This document shows, piece by piece, positions 30,292 through 40,237 of a stretch of DNA of 64,000 nucleotides. Location of the stretch: assembly GCF_023910625.1 (NCBI RefSeq), contig NZ_JAAVVW010000002.1, positions 420,024 to 484,023 on the forward strand, written 5' to 3'. Positions within the stretch are counted from its first letter, which is position 1. Each line of letters starts with the position of its first letter. The translations under genes were made by a program, and so were the position numbers. The DNA comes from Limnohabitans sp. Its GTDB lineage: Bacteria; Pseudomonadota; Gammaproteobacteria; Burkholderiales; Burkholderiaceae_C. The notes under the pieces are model-generated. The model had not been told where the DNA came from. It did no database searches and saw only the letters and a list, made by a program, of their open reading frames with translations.

Positions 30292-31479
30292 TCAGGTGGA
30301 CTGCCCCACAGGCCCAGCTCGGCCCGGTGCCCGCATGGGCCAAGCCAACAACAACCAAATCAGCATGGCCACGCCACAGCTCAAAAACAGTGCAGGGCTG
30401 CCCCAGGACTTGACCAGCCAGCCTCCCGCCAGACCGCCCACAAAGAAGCCCAAAGATTGAAGGGTGTTGTAAATACCCAGCGCCGTTCCACGCATGGCCG
30501 GGGGTGCAATGCGCGAGGCCAGGCTGGGCTGAGTCGCCTCCAGCGCATTAAAACCGCAAAAAAACACCAGCAAACCCAGCGCCAAAACACCCAGATATGG
30601 CGTACCCACCGACTGCATCAACAACCCCACCTGCACCAAGGCGATCAGGCCAATGCAAAGCAAAAACACTTTCTTCAGGTGCCCACGCCGCTCCATGGCA
30701 AACACCACGCCCAGAAACAAAAACGACAACAACACCGCTGGCAAATACACCTGCCAATGCCGCGACTTGTCCAGACCTGCCTGCACCAACAAAGCCGGCA
30801 CCGCCAGCCACATGGCCAACTGCACGGCGTGCAACACAAACACGCCCAAGTTCAAACGCATCAAATCGGCATGGGCCAGCACATCGGACAACCGTCCGCG
30901 TCCTTGCACCAAGGCTTGCGGCGGAGCGGGCGGTGCCCCCCAAATAACCACGCCGACGCCCAGCAGGGCCATCGCCCCGGTCAACCAGAACAAACCCGAA
31001 AACCCGATCCAGGCCGTCAGCACAGGCGACACCACCAATGACAGCGCAAACATCAGGCCGATGCTGCCACCCACCAGGGCCATGGCCTTGGTGCGTACCT
31101 CGTCGCGCGTCAAGTCGGCCAGCAAGGCCGTGACCGCCGCCGACACGGCCCCCGCCCCCTGCAGGCCGCGCCCGATGAGCAACTGGGTCAAATCGGTGGC
31201 TGCAGCCGCCCAAAAACTGCCCCAAGCAAAAACGATCAAGCCCAGCACAATCACCCGCTTGCGTCCGAAACGGTCCGATGCCATGCCAAACGGCAACTGC
31301 AACAGGCCTTGCGTCAGCCCATAAATACCCATGGCCAGCCCCAGCCAAAGGGGGTCTTCGCCCCCAGGGTATCGGCGTGCTTCCAGGGCAAACACCGGCA
31401 AAACCAGAAAAAGTCCCAACATTCGCAAGGCAAAAATGCCTGCCAAAGAGGCACTGGCACGCCACTCGGTGGGCGTCAT
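30292..31479 (-). CDS. MFS transporter
   Basis: A 395-residue major facilitator with twelve predicted membrane segments. The loop motif DRFGRKRVIVLGL lies between helices 2 and 3, and LIGRGLQGAGAVSAAVTALLADL is typical of helices 4-5. It resembles the YajR-like group of putative drug exporters; substrate unknown. The opening MTPTEWRASASLAGIFALRML matches the group, so the ATG at 31479 was chosen; a GTG 12 codons upstream (31515) is an alternative. It is divergent from uvrA. Confidence 0.82.
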   Translation of the reverse strand: MTPTEWRASASLAGIFALRMLGLFLVLPVFALEARRYPGGEDPLWLGLAMGIYGLTQGLLQLPFGMASDRFGRKRVIVLGLIVFAWGSFWAAAATDLTQLLIGRGLQGAGAVSAAVTALLADLTRDEVRTKAMALVGGSIGLMFALSLVVSPVLTAWIGFSGLFWLTGAMALLGVGVVIWGAPPAPPQALVQGRGRLSDVLAHADLMRLNLGVFVLHAVQLAMWLAVPALLVQAGLDKSRHWQVYLPAVLLSFLFLGVVFAMERRGHLKKVFLLCIGLIALVQVGLLMQSVGTPYLGVLALGLLVFFCGFNALEATQPSLASRIAPPAMRGTALGIYNTLQSLGFFVGGLAGGWLVKSWGSPALFLSCGVAMLIWLLLAWPMRAPGRAGPVGQST

Positions 31480-31572
31480 GTCCAATGAAGAAGATGTCGG
31501 CGATAGGTCGGCCACAGAAAACCCAAACAGGGTGAAAACAATAGGTCAATTGTCCCCGATTAACGCCAACGA

Positions 31573-34560
31573 GTGCCCGCCACAGCCCCGACAGGGATAA
31601 TCAAAGGTTTTGCCGATCTGACCGCCACCGTGAAACTTGCTGACCCCCCTCTCTTGCCTGACGAACCCGAACCCGCGCGGTATCTGGCCTCAGCGCTGCG
31701 GCAAACCCACATCAGCGTGCGCGGGGCCCGCACCCACAACCTGAAAAACATCGACCTCGACATCCCGCGCAACCAGCTGGTGGTGATCACCGGGCTGTCG
31801 GGTTCGGGCAAGTCGAGTCTGGCCTTTGACACGCTGTATGCCGAAGGCCAGCGCCGCTATGTGGAGAGCCTGTCGACCTATGCCCGGCAGTTTTTGCAAC
31901 TCATGGACAAGCCCGATGTGGACCTGATCGAGGGCTTGTCGCCTGCCATTTCCATCGAGCAAAAAGCCACCAGCCACAACCCGCGCTCCACCGTGGGCAC
32001 GGTGACCGAGATCCACGACTACCTGCGCTTGCTGTTTGCCCGCGCGGGCACGCCCTATTGCCCCGACCACAACCTGCCGCTGCAAGCGCAGACCGTCAGC
32101 CAGATGGTGGACGCCGTGCTGGCCCTGCCCGAAGACACCAAGCTCATGATCCTCGCGCCGATTGCGAGAGAGAAAAAAGGCGAGTTTGAAAAAGTCTTCG
32201 AGCAAATGCAGGCCTTGGGCTATGTGCGTTTTCGCATCAATGGTCAGACCGTTGAAGTGGAAGACCTGCCCACGCTGAAAAAAACCGAAAAACACAACAT
32301 CGACGTGGTGGTGGACCGCATCAAGGTTCGGTCAGAAGAGGATGCCAAAGCGCGCGACGCCCTGCTCCAACGCCTGGCCGAAAGCTTTGAAGCCGCGCTG
32401 CACCTGGCCGAACACCGCGCCGTGGCACTCGAGATGGACACGGGCAAAGAGCACCTGTTCAACGCCAAGTTCTCATGCCCGGTGTGCACCTACTCGATCA
32501 GCGAGCTGGAACCACGCCTGTTCTCGTTCAACTCGCCCATGGGTGCTTGCCCCACCTGCGACGGCATTGGCAGCATGGCATTTTTTGACCCCGAACGGGT
32601 CGTCGCCTTCCCCTCGCTCAGCTTGGCCAGCGGCGCCATCAAGGGCTGGGACCGGCGCAACGGCTTTTATTTCAGCATGCTCGAAAGCCTGGCCAAGCAT
32701 TACCAGTTCGACATCGAAGCGCCGTTTGAAAAACTCGCACCGATTCACCAAAAGGTGCTGCTACACGGCTCGGGCGAGGAAGAAATCAAGTTCAGCTACA
32801 CGATGGAATCCGGCGCATCGCAAGGCAAAAAAGTCAGCAAGAAGCACCCGTTTGAAGGGATCATTCCCAACATGACGCGCCGCTACCGCGAGACCGACTC
32901 GGCCGTGGTGCGCGAAGACTTGGCGCGTTACCGCAACATGCAGGCCTGCACCGATTGCCAAGGCACGCGCCTCAATCGCGAGGCGCGCCATGTGCGCATT
33001 GGCGAAGGCGCGCAAGCCCGCGCCATTTACGACATCAGCCACATCACCCTGGGCGAGTCGCAACAATACTTTCAGGGCCTGACCATGCACGGGGCCAAGG
33101 CCGAGATCGCCGACAAAGTGGTGCGCGAAATCGCGCTGCGCCTGAAGTTCCTCAACGACGTGGGCCTCAATTATTTGAGCTTGGACCGCAGCGCCGACAC
33201 CTTGTCGGGCGGCGAGTCCCAACGCATTCGACTGGCCAGCCAGATCGGCTCGGGGCTCACGGGCGTGATGTACGTGCTGGACGAGCCCAGCATCGGATTG
33301 CACCAGCGCGACAACGACCGCCTGATCGGCACGCTGCAACACCTGCGCGACATCGGCAACAGCGTGCTGGTGGTCGAGCACGACGAAGACATGATCCGCG
33401 TGGCCGACCATGTGATCGACATGGGGCCGGGCGCGGGCGTGCACGGCGGGCGCGTGATGGCGCAAGGCACCTGCGCCGACATCCTGGCCGCACCCGATTC
33501 GGTCACGGGCCAGTACATGTCGGGCCGCAAGAAGATCGAAATCCCCAAGCGCCACAAACCGGGCAAGGACTTCATCGAGATCGTGGGCGCGTCCGGCAAC
33601 AACCTGAAGAATGTGAACGTGAAGTTTCCTGTGGGCTTGCTGACCTGCGTGACCGGCGTGTCTGGTTCGGGCAAGTCCACCCTGGTCAACGACACGCTTT
33701 ACACGGCAGCAGCACACCAAATCCACCGCGCCCACGACGAAGCCGCCGTGCACGAAGAGATCAAAGGCCTGGAGCATTTCGACAAAGTCATCAACGTCGA
33801 CCAGTCCCCCATTGGCCGCACGCCGCGCAGCAACCCGGCCACCTACACCGGCTTGTTCACCCACATCCGCGAGTTGATGGCCGAGGTGCCCGCGGCCCGT
33901 GAGCGCGGCTATGGTCCAGGGCGCTTTTCCTTCAACGTGGCCGGCGGTCGCTGCGAAGCCTGCCAGGGCGACGGCATGGTGAAGGTGGAGATGCATTTTT
34001 TGCCCGATGTGTACGTGCCCTGCGACGTGTGCCACGGCATGCGCTACAACCGCGAAACACTCGAAGTCCAATACAAGGGCCAGAACATCGCGCAGATCCT
34101 GAACATGACGGTGGAAGCAGCGCACCAGTTCTTCAGCGCCGTGCCCAACATCGCGCGCAAGTTGCAGACCCTGCTGGATGTGGGCCTGACTTACATCCGC
34201 CTGGGCCAAAGCGCCACCACCCTCTCGGGCGGCGAGGCGCAACGCGTCAAGCTCGCGCTGGAACTGTCCAAGCGCGACACCGGCCGCACGCTGTACATAT
34301 TGGACGAGCCCACCACCGGCCTGCACTTTGCCGACATCGACCTGCTGCTCAAAGTGCTGCACCAGCTGCGCAATGCGGGCAACACCATCGTCATCATCGA
34401 ACACAACCTCGACGTCATCAAAACCGCCGACTGGCTGATCGACATGGGGCCCGAGGGTGGTGCGGGTGGCGGCACAGTGCTGGGCGAAGGCACGCCAGAG
34501 CAGCTGGCCAAAAACAAAGCCAGCTTCACGGGCCACTATTTGGCGCGTTTGCTCTGTTGA
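31573..34560 (+). CDS. uvrA: Excinuclease ABC subunit A
   Basis: The 995-residue damage-recognition ATPase of nucleotide excision repair. First ABC module: [19 protein letters not shown] and [16 protein letters not shown] with [11 protein letters not shown]. Second module: [31 protein letters not shown] and [13 protein letters not shown]. Zinc-binding cysteine pairs are in [12 protein letters not shown]...CPTCDGIG and CEACQGDGM...CDVC. It binds UvrB and searches DNA in the cytoplasm. The start is uncertain: GTG at 31573 (used) or GTG at 31630, neither with a good ribosome site; the conserved part begins near [15 protein letters not shown]. Confidence 0.95.
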   Translation: MPATAPTGIIKGFADLTATVKLADPPLLPDEPEPARYLASALRQTHISVRGARTHNLKNIDLDIPRNQLVVITGLSGSGKSSLAFDTLYAEGQRRYVESLSTYARQFLQLMDKPDVDLIEGLSPAISIEQKATSHNPRSTVGTVTEIHDYLRLLFARAGTPYCPDHNLPLQAQTVSQMVDAVLALPEDTKLMILAPIAREKKGEFEKVFEQMQALGYVRFRINGQTVEVEDLPTLKKTEKHNIDVVVDRIKVRSEEDAKARDALLQRLAESFEAALHLAEHRAVALEMDTGKEHLFNAKFSCPVCTYSISELEPRLFSFNSPMGACPTCDGIGSMAFFDPERVVAFPSLSLASGAIKGWDRRNGFYFSMLESLAKHYQFDIEAPFEKLAPIHQKVLLHGSGEEEIKFSYTMESGASQGKKVSKKHPFEGIIPNMTRRYRETDSAVVREDLARYRNMQACTDCQGTRLNREARHVRIGEGAQARAIYDISHITLGESQQYFQGLTMHGAKAEIADKVVREIALRLKFLNDVGLNYLSLDRSADTLSGGESQRIRLASQIGSGLTGVMYVLDEPSIGLHQRDNDRLIGTLQHLRDIGNSVLVVEHDEDMIRVADHVIDMGPGAGVHGGRVMAQGTCADILAAPDSVTGQYMSGRKKIEIPKRHKPGKDFIEIVGASGNNLKNVNVKFPVGLLTCVTGVSGSGKSTLVNDTLYTAAAHQIHRAHDEAAVHEEIKGLEHFDKVINVDQSPIGRTPRSNPATYTGLFTHIRELMAEVPAARERGYGPGRFSFNVAGGRCEACQGDGMVKVEMHFLPDVYVPCDVCHGMRYNRETLEVQYKGQNIAQILNMTVEAAHQFFSAVPNIARKLQTLLDVGLTYIRLGQSATTLSGGEAQRVKLALELSKRDTGRTLYILDEPTTGLHFADIDLLLKVLHQLRNAGNTIVIIEHNLDVIKTADWLIDMGPEGGAGGGTVLGEGTPEQLAKNKASFTGHYLARLLC

Positions 34561-34620
34561 CCCGACCCGATGATGTTCGCTATTCACGCTTTTTTGTGGG
34601 AGCGGTGTCCTCGCCGCGAT

Positions 34621-34664
34621 GGAGCCCCGCAGACCACCACACATCGCCCCGAGGCCGGGGCTCC
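34621..34664. repeat. Inverted repeat downstream of uvrA
   Basis: GGAGCCCC at 34621-34628 and GGGGCTCC at 34657-34664 are perfect inverted arms 28 bases apart. Just before them is TGTGGGAGCGGTGTCCTCGC, which looks like an intergenic repetitive palindrome. The 145-base gap between uvrA and the glutaredoxin gene holds no gene. Confidence 0.4.
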
Positions 34665-34705
34665 CAAACCTTTTCATCCAACCACTTTTGAAATTTCAAG
34701 CACCT

Positions 34706-35092
34706 ATGAAAACCGTGATCCGTACTTTCTTCCGAACCCTGCGCGTTGTGCTGGGCCCCGTCATGCTGCTCAAAGAGCGCCTGACCCAGCCCACTGGCAC
34801 GGTGCGCGAACCAGCGGCGCAAGCCCGTGTGGACCAACAGTGCCAAAGCCTTGCGCTCTACCAGTTCAGCACCTGCCCTTTTTGCATCAAGGTGCGCCAG
34901 GAAATGCGCCGCCTGTCGCTACCGATTGAAAAGCGCGATGCGCAACACCACACCGCCAACCGCGACGCTTTGTTGCAAGCTACGGGCGCAACCCAAGTGC
35001 CGTGCCTGCAGATCACCGAAGCCGATGGTCAAACCCGTTGGCTGAAGGACTCGGCCGCGATCGTGGCGTATTTGCGCGAGCGCTTTGCCTGA
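34706..35092 (+). CDS. Glutaredoxin-family protein with CPFC site
   Basis: A 128-residue protein. The first ~25 residues are hydrophobic and basic (VIRTFFRTLRVVLGPVMLL) and may anchor it to the membrane. The thioredoxin-fold domain has ALYQFSTCPFCIKVRQEM with the redox pair at residues 57-60, the cis-Pro in TQVPCLQI, and ends in AAIVAYLRERFA. It probably reduces disulfides or glutathione adducts with glutathione. Start set at MKTVIRTFF. It lies between uvrA and a CYTH gene on the plus strand. Confidence 0.8.
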   Translation: MKTVIRTFFRTLRVVLGPVMLLKERLTQPTGTVREPAAQARVDQQCQSLALYQFSTCPFCIKVRQEMRRLSLPIEKRDAQHHTANRDALLQATGATQVPCLQITEADGQTRWLKDSAAIVAYLRERFA

Positions 35093-35120
35093 ACACACAA
35101 GCACAAGGGGCCAACCTTTT

Positions 35121-35145
35121 GTAGGTCGGCGGCTTCAGCCCCGAC
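35121..35145 (+). repeat. REP-like palindromic element
   Basis: GTAGGTCGGCGGCTTCAGCC followed by CCGAC lies between the glutaredoxin and CYTH genes. The same sequence occurs in reverse orientation at 38549-38573 and in a degenerate forward copy at 38490-38513, so it is a dispersed repeat of this genome. Its palindromic core GGCTTCAGCC-like sequence suggests hairpin formation. Confidence 0.6.
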
Positions 35146-35171
35146 AAGCCCCCTGACCCCGCCCTTCAACC

Positions 35172-35783
35172 ATGGAAACCGAACTCAAACTCAGCCTGTC
35201 TGCGGACGAACTAGCGCGCCTGCTGGCCCACCCGCTGCTGACCCAAGCAGGCAACACACAACGCCTGCTCAACACCTATTTCGACACGCCCGACTTGGCC
35301 TTGCAACAGCGCCGCATGGCGGTGCGCGAGCGGCTGGCGGGTGAGCAATGGCTGCTGACCGTGAAGACCGCAGGCCAAAGCCACAACGGCCTGTCACGCA
35401 GGCAAGAGTGGGAAGGCCCAACGACGCCGGGAGCCTTGCAGTTCGACAAACTGGTGGATGACGCCGCGCTGGCGCAAAACCTGATGACGCTGCGCCCGAA
35501 CTTGCGCGCCCTGTTTTGCACCGACTTCGAACGCCAACGCTGGGTGATTGCCCATGGAGGCGCAAAGATCGAAGTGGCGCTGGACCAAGGCCACATCCAT
35601 GTGCCCGGCACCGACCTGAGCGAGCCGCTGCTGGAGCTGGAATTGGAACTGCTCAGTGGCCCGGAAGAGGCCCTCATGGCGCTGGCCGATGTGCTGCGCC
35701 AAACACCCCAAGGCTCTGTGATGCTGATGCCCAGCGATGCGAGCAAGGCGCAGCGGGGGATGGCGCTTTGGCAGCGAACTTGA
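35172..35783 (+). CDS. CYTH domain protein (probable inorganic triphosphatase)
   Basis: The 203-residue protein starts with the CYTH signature ExExK (METELK). Basic and acidic tunnel residues follow (RRMAVRERL, LLTVKTAG, ELELELLSG). The family hydrolyses triphosphate compounds, tripolyphosphate in the case of bacterial YgiF-type enzymes, with Mg2+. There is no C-terminal CHAD domain, which larger relatives have. It ends just before the convergent yoeB gene. Confidence 0.83.
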   Translation: METELKLSLSADELARLLAHPLLTQAGNTQRLLNTYFDTPDLALQQRRMAVRERLAGEQWLLTVKTAGQSHNGLSRRQEWEGPTTPGALQFDKLVDDAALAQNLMTLRPNLRALFCTDFERQRWVIAHGGAKIEVALDQGHIHVPGTDLSEPLLELELELLSGPEEALMALADVLRQTPQGSVMLMPSDASKAQRGMALWQRT

Positions 35784-35788
35784 TCCGA

Positions 35789-36052
35789 TTATTGGTAATG
35801 CCCCCGACAGGCAATCACGGTCAGCTCCACATCGTCCACGGCGTAGACCAGTCGATGCACGTCGTCGATGCGACGCGACCAATAGCCTGACAGATTGCCC
35901 AGCAACGGCTCGGGTTTACCGATACCTTCAAAGGGGTCGCGCCTGGCGGCATCGATCAACAGGTTGATTCGTTTAAGTGTCTTTTTGTCCTGTCCTTGCC
36001 AGTACAGGTAATCACCCCAAGCATGCGAGGTGAAGGCAATCCCTCGGCTCAT
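35789..36052 (-). CDS. yoeB: Toxin YoeB (mRNA interferase)
   Basis: An 87-residue RelE-superfamily toxin very like E. coli YoeB. The catalytic residues are kept: Glu in KPEPLLGNLSGYWSRRI, Arg in VHRLVYAV and the C-terminal His-Tyr in CRGHYQ. Such toxins cut mRNA in the ribosomal A site. Its start overlaps the antitoxin stop by 4 bp (ATGA), the usual antitoxin-first order. Confidence 0.92.
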   Translation of the reverse strand: MSRGIAFTSHAWGDYLYWQGQDKKTLKRINLLIDAARRDPFEGIGKPEPLLGNLSGYWSRRIDDVHRLVYAVDDVELTVIACRGHYQ

Positions 36053-36303
36053 GGGGTGATCAGTTCACGTCGTTTGGCTTTGCCGGCTTTGTGCTCGGCA
36101 ATGGATGCTGCCAAGTGCGCTGCGTTGGCGGGACTTGAAAGCAAGTACAGAGTTTCGGCCATGCTCTGGTAGTGCGCCATGGACATGACCACAGCATCAC
36201 CGCCATCTCTGCGGGTGATGATGGTGATGTCGGCATCGTCTTCCACGCCGTCCAGCACAGATTTCAACCCGTTGCGTGCTTCGGAATAACTGATGATTCG
36301 CAT
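36049..36303 (-). CDS. yefM: Antitoxin YefM (Phd/YefM family)
   Basis: The 84-residue antitoxin starts MRIISYSEARNGLKSVLD, the standard Phd/YefM DNA-binding opening, with ITRRDGGDAVVMSMAHYQSM in the middle and a basic C-terminus that should bind YoeB. It represses its own promoter in known systems. An upstream in-frame Met (36366) adds 21 residues not typical of the family. Confidence 0.9.
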   Translation of the reverse strand: MRIISYSEARNGLKSVLDGVEDDADITIITRRDGGDAVVMSMAHYQSMAETLYLLSSPANAAHLAASIAEHKAGKAKRRELITP

Positions 36304-36398
36304 GATGGTGACTTGTTCAATAGATTGGACAAGTATTGTAGCTTTTTCAGTCCCCTTGGTGGCCATGGCCGCTCAAGCGCACTCGCGCGCAACATGGG

Positions 36399-36809
36399 TC
36401 ACGCAGCCTGAACCACCGTCAGCAAAGTCTGTCCGTTGGCCACCAGCTTTTCGCCCTCTGCATCCACCGCAAACAAATCGCAGCTGGTGAACACCTGTGC
36501 TTTACCGGGTTTGACCACCCGCGCTCGGGTAATGAACTTTTGACCCACAGCGGGGCGCAAGCAGTTGACCGAAAAGTGGGCAGCCAACAAATTCGGCCCC
36601 GCCACAGTCCCGGCCGCAAAACCGCAGGCGGTGTCGATCAATGTGCCGATCAAACCCGCATGCAAATAACCTGAGTACTGCCCCACTTCTGCACGCCAGG
36701 GCATCTGGATTTCGACAAATCCGGGTTCGGCCACCGTCACCTCAATGCCGCACCAGCGGTTGAATTCGGCCATGGCGTTGATTTTTTGCAGCATCTCCAA
36801 TGGACTCAT
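36399..36809 (-). CDS. PaaI-type hotdog-fold thioesterase
   Basis: A 136-residue protein with a hotdog fold: GYLHAGLIGTLIDTACGFAA is the core helix with the catalytic region, and HFSVNCLRPAVGQKFI follows. The family hydrolyses acyl- or aryl-CoA thioesters in the cytoplasm; the substrate is not known. Its start overlaps the stop of the MerR gene by 4 bp, so the two are coupled and the regulator may control the pair. Confidence 0.83.
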   Translation of the reverse strand: MSPLEMLQKINAMAEFNRWCGIEVTVAEPGFVEIQMPWRAEVGQYSGYLHAGLIGTLIDTACGFAAGTVAGPNLLAAHFSVNCLRPAVGQKFITRARVVKPGKAQVFTSCDLFAVDAEGEKLVANGQTLLTVVQAA

Positions 36810-37165
36810 GGTTTTCTCCTGGCTTGGGTCTTGAACCACCCGATGTGGTCCATCAGTTTTTGACGAAGTGTTTGTTGCTCGCTGATCAGCTGGTCAATCT
36901 CCGCCACACGCGCCAGGATCGCGTCGATCATGTCTTGTGCCGACAACTTGCCCGCTTTGAAGCGCGGCAAATACTCGGCAATCAAGGGCAGTGAGAAACC
37001 CATCTCCCGAGACATGGCGATGAAGATGACGTGCTTCATGGTTTTCTCGTCGTACGCGCGGTAGCCATTGGGCAATCTTTGGCTTTCAATGAGGCCATCG
37101 GCCTCGTACCGCCGCAAGCGGTGCACCGACACCCGGGTCTTGGCAGAGAGTTCTGAAATACGCAT
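36806..37165 (-). CDS. MerR family transcriptional regulator
   Basis: The 119-residue protein has the MerR winged helix RISELSAKTRVSVHRLRRYEADGLI followed by the NGYRAYDE segment, then a coiled-coil dimerisation helix (about residues 75-110). No cysteine metal-binding loop is present at the C-terminus, so it is not a metal sensor of the MerR/CueR type. It is translationally coupled to the thioesterase gene downstream and divergent from the esterase gene. Confidence 0.85.
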   Translation of the reverse strand: MRISELSAKTRVSVHRLRRYEADGLIESQRLPNGYRAYDEKTMKHVIFIAMSREMGFSLPLIAEYLPRFKAGKLSAQDMIDAILARVAEIDQLISEQQTLRQKLMDHIGWFKTQARRKP

Positions 37166-37308
37166 GAATTCAGTCTAGCAACGCTCGCATTGCGCGAGGG
37201 TTATGGCTTTTGACGCATGGGCGACAAGCCAAAGCGACCGCTGCGCCGCAGGTGATACCCCCATCAGCGGTCACTGGTGTACAAAACACCCTTCAACCGG
37301 AGCCCCCC

Positions 37309-38484
37309 ATGACTGCACACAAAGCCTTGCCCCACGCCCTACCCGCTGATGTGGGCCTGTGCCCCGAGCGCACGCAACGCCTGATGGACGTGCTGCGCCG
37401 CGAAGTGGCCAGTGGCAGGTTACCCGGTGCCGTGGCCATGATTGCCCGGCGCGGACAGATCGGCTTGTTCGAAGCCGTGGGCCAGCAAGACCCCGGCACG
37501 GGCACGCCGATGAAAACCGACAGCATCTTCCGCATCTACTCCATGACCAAGCCGGTCGTGTCGGTGGCGGTGATGATGCTGGTCGAGCGCGGGCAGTTGC
37601 TCTTGAGCGACCCGGTCAGCCGCTGGTTGCCCGAATACGCGAACCAGCAGGTGGCCACAGCCCAAGGCCTGGAGCCCGTGCGGCAAGCCGCCACGGTGCA
37701 AGACCTGCTGCGTCACACAGCGGGTCTGACGTATGAATTTTTGGGCGACTCGGCTGTGCAGCGCCAATATGGCGAAGTGAAGATCGCCTCACGCGAACGG
37801 ACCAATGCCGAGTTTTCTCAAACCTTGGCTGCGCTGCCGCTGCAGTTCCAGCCCGGCACCGTGTGGGCCTACAGCCGCGCCACGGATGTACTGGGGCGGC
37901 TGGTCGAGGTGGTCAGCGGGCAAGGCTTGGGCGCATTTTTGCAAGCCGAAATCTTTGGCCCGCTGGGCATGGTGGACACCGGCTTTGCCGTGCCACCCGA
38001 GCAGCACCACCGCATTGCCGAGCCCTTTGCGCACGACCCCGACGGCGGCGTGCCCATGAAAGTGCTGGAGCCTCGCCAAGTGCCCGCCATGGAAGGCGGT
38101 GGCGGAGGCCTGATGTCCACCGCGATGGACTACACCCGCTTTTTGCAGTGCCTGCGCAACCGGGGCGAATTGGATGGCGTGCGCCTGCTCGGCCCCCACA
38201 CGGTGGACTACATGACCGCCGACCATCTGGGCGGCATGCCTGCAGACGGCACTTTGCTACCACCCGGTCACGGATTTGGTCTGGGGTTTGCGGTGCGCAC
38301 CCACTTGGGCCTGTCGCCTGTGCCCGGCTCGGTGGGCTTGTACTACTGGGGCGGCATCGCGGGCACCACGTTTTTCATCGACCCTGCGCTCGATATGTAT
38401 GCGATGCTGATGATTCAGGCACCCAACCAAAGGGATTACTACCGGCCCCTGTTCCGCGACCTGGTGTACGCGGCGCTGGTCTGA
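37309..38484 (+). CDS. Serine hydrolase, beta-lactamase class C/EstB-like esterase
   Basis: A 391-residue enzyme with the SxxK motif SMTK at residues 78-81 and a Tyr in WAYSRATDVLGRLVEVVSG corresponding to the general base of family VIII esterases. GLTYEFLGDSAVQ and FGLGFAVRTHLG also fit EstB-like proteins. The family hydrolyses short esters; some weakly cut beta-lactams. No signal peptide is visible, favouring a cytoplasmic esterase over a secreted lactamase. Start MTAHKALPHALPADVG. Confidence 0.83.
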   Translation: MTAHKALPHALPADVGLCPERTQRLMDVLRREVASGRLPGAVAMIARRGQIGLFEAVGQQDPGTGTPMKTDSIFRIYSMTKPVVSVAVMMLVERGQLLLSDPVSRWLPEYANQQVATAQGLEPVRQAATVQDLLRHTAGLTYEFLGDSAVQRQYGEVKIASRERTNAEFSQTLAALPLQFQPGTVWAYSRATDVLGRLVEVVSGQGLGAFLQAEIFGPLGMVDTGFAVPPEQHHRIAEPFAHDPDGGVPMKVLEPRQVPAMEGGGGGLMSTAMDYTRFLQCLRNRGELDGVRLLGPHTVDYMTADHLGGMPADGTLLPPGHGFGLGFAVRTHLGLSPVPGSVGLYYWGGIAGTTFFIDPALDMYAMLMIQAPNQRDYYRPLFRDLVYAALV

Positions 38485-38489
38485 ATTCG

Positions 38490-38573
38490 GTAGATCGGCG
38501 GCCTTAGCTCCGTTTAACCCCGACATGAATCTGCCGCGCCATCATAATGTCGGGGCTGAAGCCACCGACCTAC
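38490..38573. repeat. Head-to-head pair of REP-like elements
   Basis: A degenerate forward copy (GTAGATCGGCGGCCTTAGCTC, 38490-38510, continuing to 38513) faces a reverse copy (TGTCGGGGCTGAAGCCACCG onward, 38549-38573) of the element also found at 35121-35145. The two arms could pair into one long stem-loop. It fills most of the gap between the esterase and acyl-CoA synthetase genes. Confidence 0.65.
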
Positions 38574-38603
38574 AAAAAAACACTCACTTTTTGGAGACAA
38601 ACC

Positions 38604-40223
38604 ATGCCTCAATCCGGCCTCATGATGAACCGCCCACTGCTCATTTCGGGCATCCTCGAACACGGCGCTGCCCAATTTGGCGAGCAAGAAATCGTCTCGC
38701 GTGAGACGCACGGCCCGCTGCACCGCACCACCTATGCCGAGACCGCCAAGCGCTCGCGCCAACTGGCCAACGCCTTGGCGCAGATGGGCCTCAAAGCCGG
38801 CAGCGCAGTCGGCTCGATCGCCTGGAACAACCACCGCCACCTGGAGGCCTATTACGCCGTCTCGGGCAGCGGCATGGTCATGCACACCTGCAACCCGCGC
38901 CTGCACCCCCAGCAACTGATCTATGTGATCAACCACGCCGAAGACGAGGTGATGCTGTTTGACGCCACCTTTGCGCCCTTGGTCAAAGGCATTGCCGCGC
39001 ATTGCCCCAAAGTGCGCGCCTGGGTCTGCCTGGCCGATGCGGCCAACACCCCGGTGATCGAAGGCGTAAATGTACAGAACTACGAAGACCTGATTGCCGG
39101 TCACCGTGACAGCTTCGACTGGCCCGTGCTGGACGAAAACACCGGCGCAGCCTTGTGCTACACCTCGGGCACCACCGGCAACCCCAAGGGCGTGCTGTAT
39201 TCACACCGCGCCATCGTCATGAACGCCTCCACCGTTTGCATGCCCGATGCGATGGGCCTGTCCACACAAGAAACTGTTCTGCCGGTGGTGCCCATGTTCC
39301 ACATCAACGCCTGGTGTCTCCCCTATGCCGCATTGGTGGCGGGCACCAAACTGGTTTTGCCTGGCCCCAAGCTCGACGGCGCCAGCCTTTACGAGTTGAT
39401 GGACAGCGAGCAAGTCACCGTCAGCGCAGGCGTGCCCACCATCTGGATGGGTTTGATCCAGCACGTCGAACAAAACAACCTGCGCTTTGCCCACATGAAG
39501 CGCACCTGCGTGGGCGGCTCGGCCATGCCCATGGCGCTGATCGCCAAGTTCATGGACAACTACGGCGTGGAAGTGCGCCACGGCTGGGGCATGACCGAGA
39601 CCACGGCTGTCGCCACCATGAGCATCCTGAGCCGCGCCGACCGCCTGCGTCCGGCTGCCGAGCAACACGCCATCGTGGCCAAGCAAGGCAAAACCGTCTC
39701 GGGCATCGAGATCAAGCTCGTCGATGAAAACGGTGCAACCCTGCCCCGCGACGGTACTTCACAAGGCGAGCTGATGGTGCGTGGCCAGTGGATCGTGGAG
39801 CGTTACTTCAAAGCCGAGAAAACCGCGTTGGTCGACGGCTGGTTCCCCACCGGTGACATCGCCACCATCGACGCGCAAGGCACCATGCAAATCCGCGACC
39901 GCACCAAGGACGTGATCAAGACCGGTGGCGAATGGATCAGCTCGATTGACCTGGAAAACGCCGCCATCGGCCACCCGGCTGTGGCCATGGCCGCCGTCAT
40001 TGGCGTCAAGCACCCCAAGTGGGATGAACGCCCGCTGCTGTTCATCGTGCGCAAGCCGGGTCAAACGGTTGAGAAGCAAGAGATTCTGGACTTTTTGGCC
40101 ACCAAGGTGGCCAAGTGGTGGGTGCCCGACGATGTGGTCTTCCTCGAATCGCTGCCCGTGGGCGGCACCGGCAAGGTGCAGAAAAACGACCTGCGCAAGG
40201 ACTACGGCGGCGTGTTCAGCTGA
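38604..40223 (+). CDS. AMP-forming acyl-CoA synthetase
   Basis: The 539-residue protein has the AMP-binding loop [18 protein letters not shown], the [15 protein letters not shown] segment, [20 protein letters not shown] and the C-terminal catalytic Lys in [15 protein letters not shown]. It resembles the medium/long-chain and methylthiopropionate ligase (DmdB-like) group; the acyl substrate is not certain. GGAGAC precedes the start [13 protein letters not shown] by 6 bases. It is followed by a convergent GST gene. Confidence 0.87.
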   Translation: MPQSGLMMNRPLLISGILEHGAAQFGEQEIVSRETHGPLHRTTYAETAKRSRQLANALAQMGLKAGSAVGSIAWNNHRHLEAYYAVSGSGMVMHTCNPRLHPQQLIYVINHAEDEVMLFDATFAPLVKGIAAHCPKVRAWVCLADAANTPVIEGVNVQNYEDLIAGHRDSFDWPVLDENTGAALCYTSGTTGNPKGVLYSHRAIVMNASTVCMPDAMGLSTQETVLPVVPMFHINAWCLPYAALVAGTKLVLPGPKLDGASLYELMDSEQVTVSAGVPTIWMGLIQHVEQNNLRFAHMKRTCVGGSAMPMALIAKFMDNYGVEVRHGWGMTETTAVATMSILSRADRLRPAAEQHAIVAKQGKTVSGIEIKLVDENGATLPRDGTSQGELMVRGQWIVERYFKAEKTALVDGWFPTGDIATIDAQGTMQIRDRTKDVIKTGGEWISSIDLENAAIGHPAVAMAAVIGVKHPKWDERPLLFIVRKPGQTVEKQEILDFLATKVAKWWVPDDVVFLESLPVGGTGKVQKNDLRKDYGGVFS

Positions 40224-40237
40224 ACATTTTCAGCCGA

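Noticed and set aside
32761..34677. 638-codon open frame antisense to uvrA
   Set aside because: Same cause; uvrA on the other strand has all family motifs.
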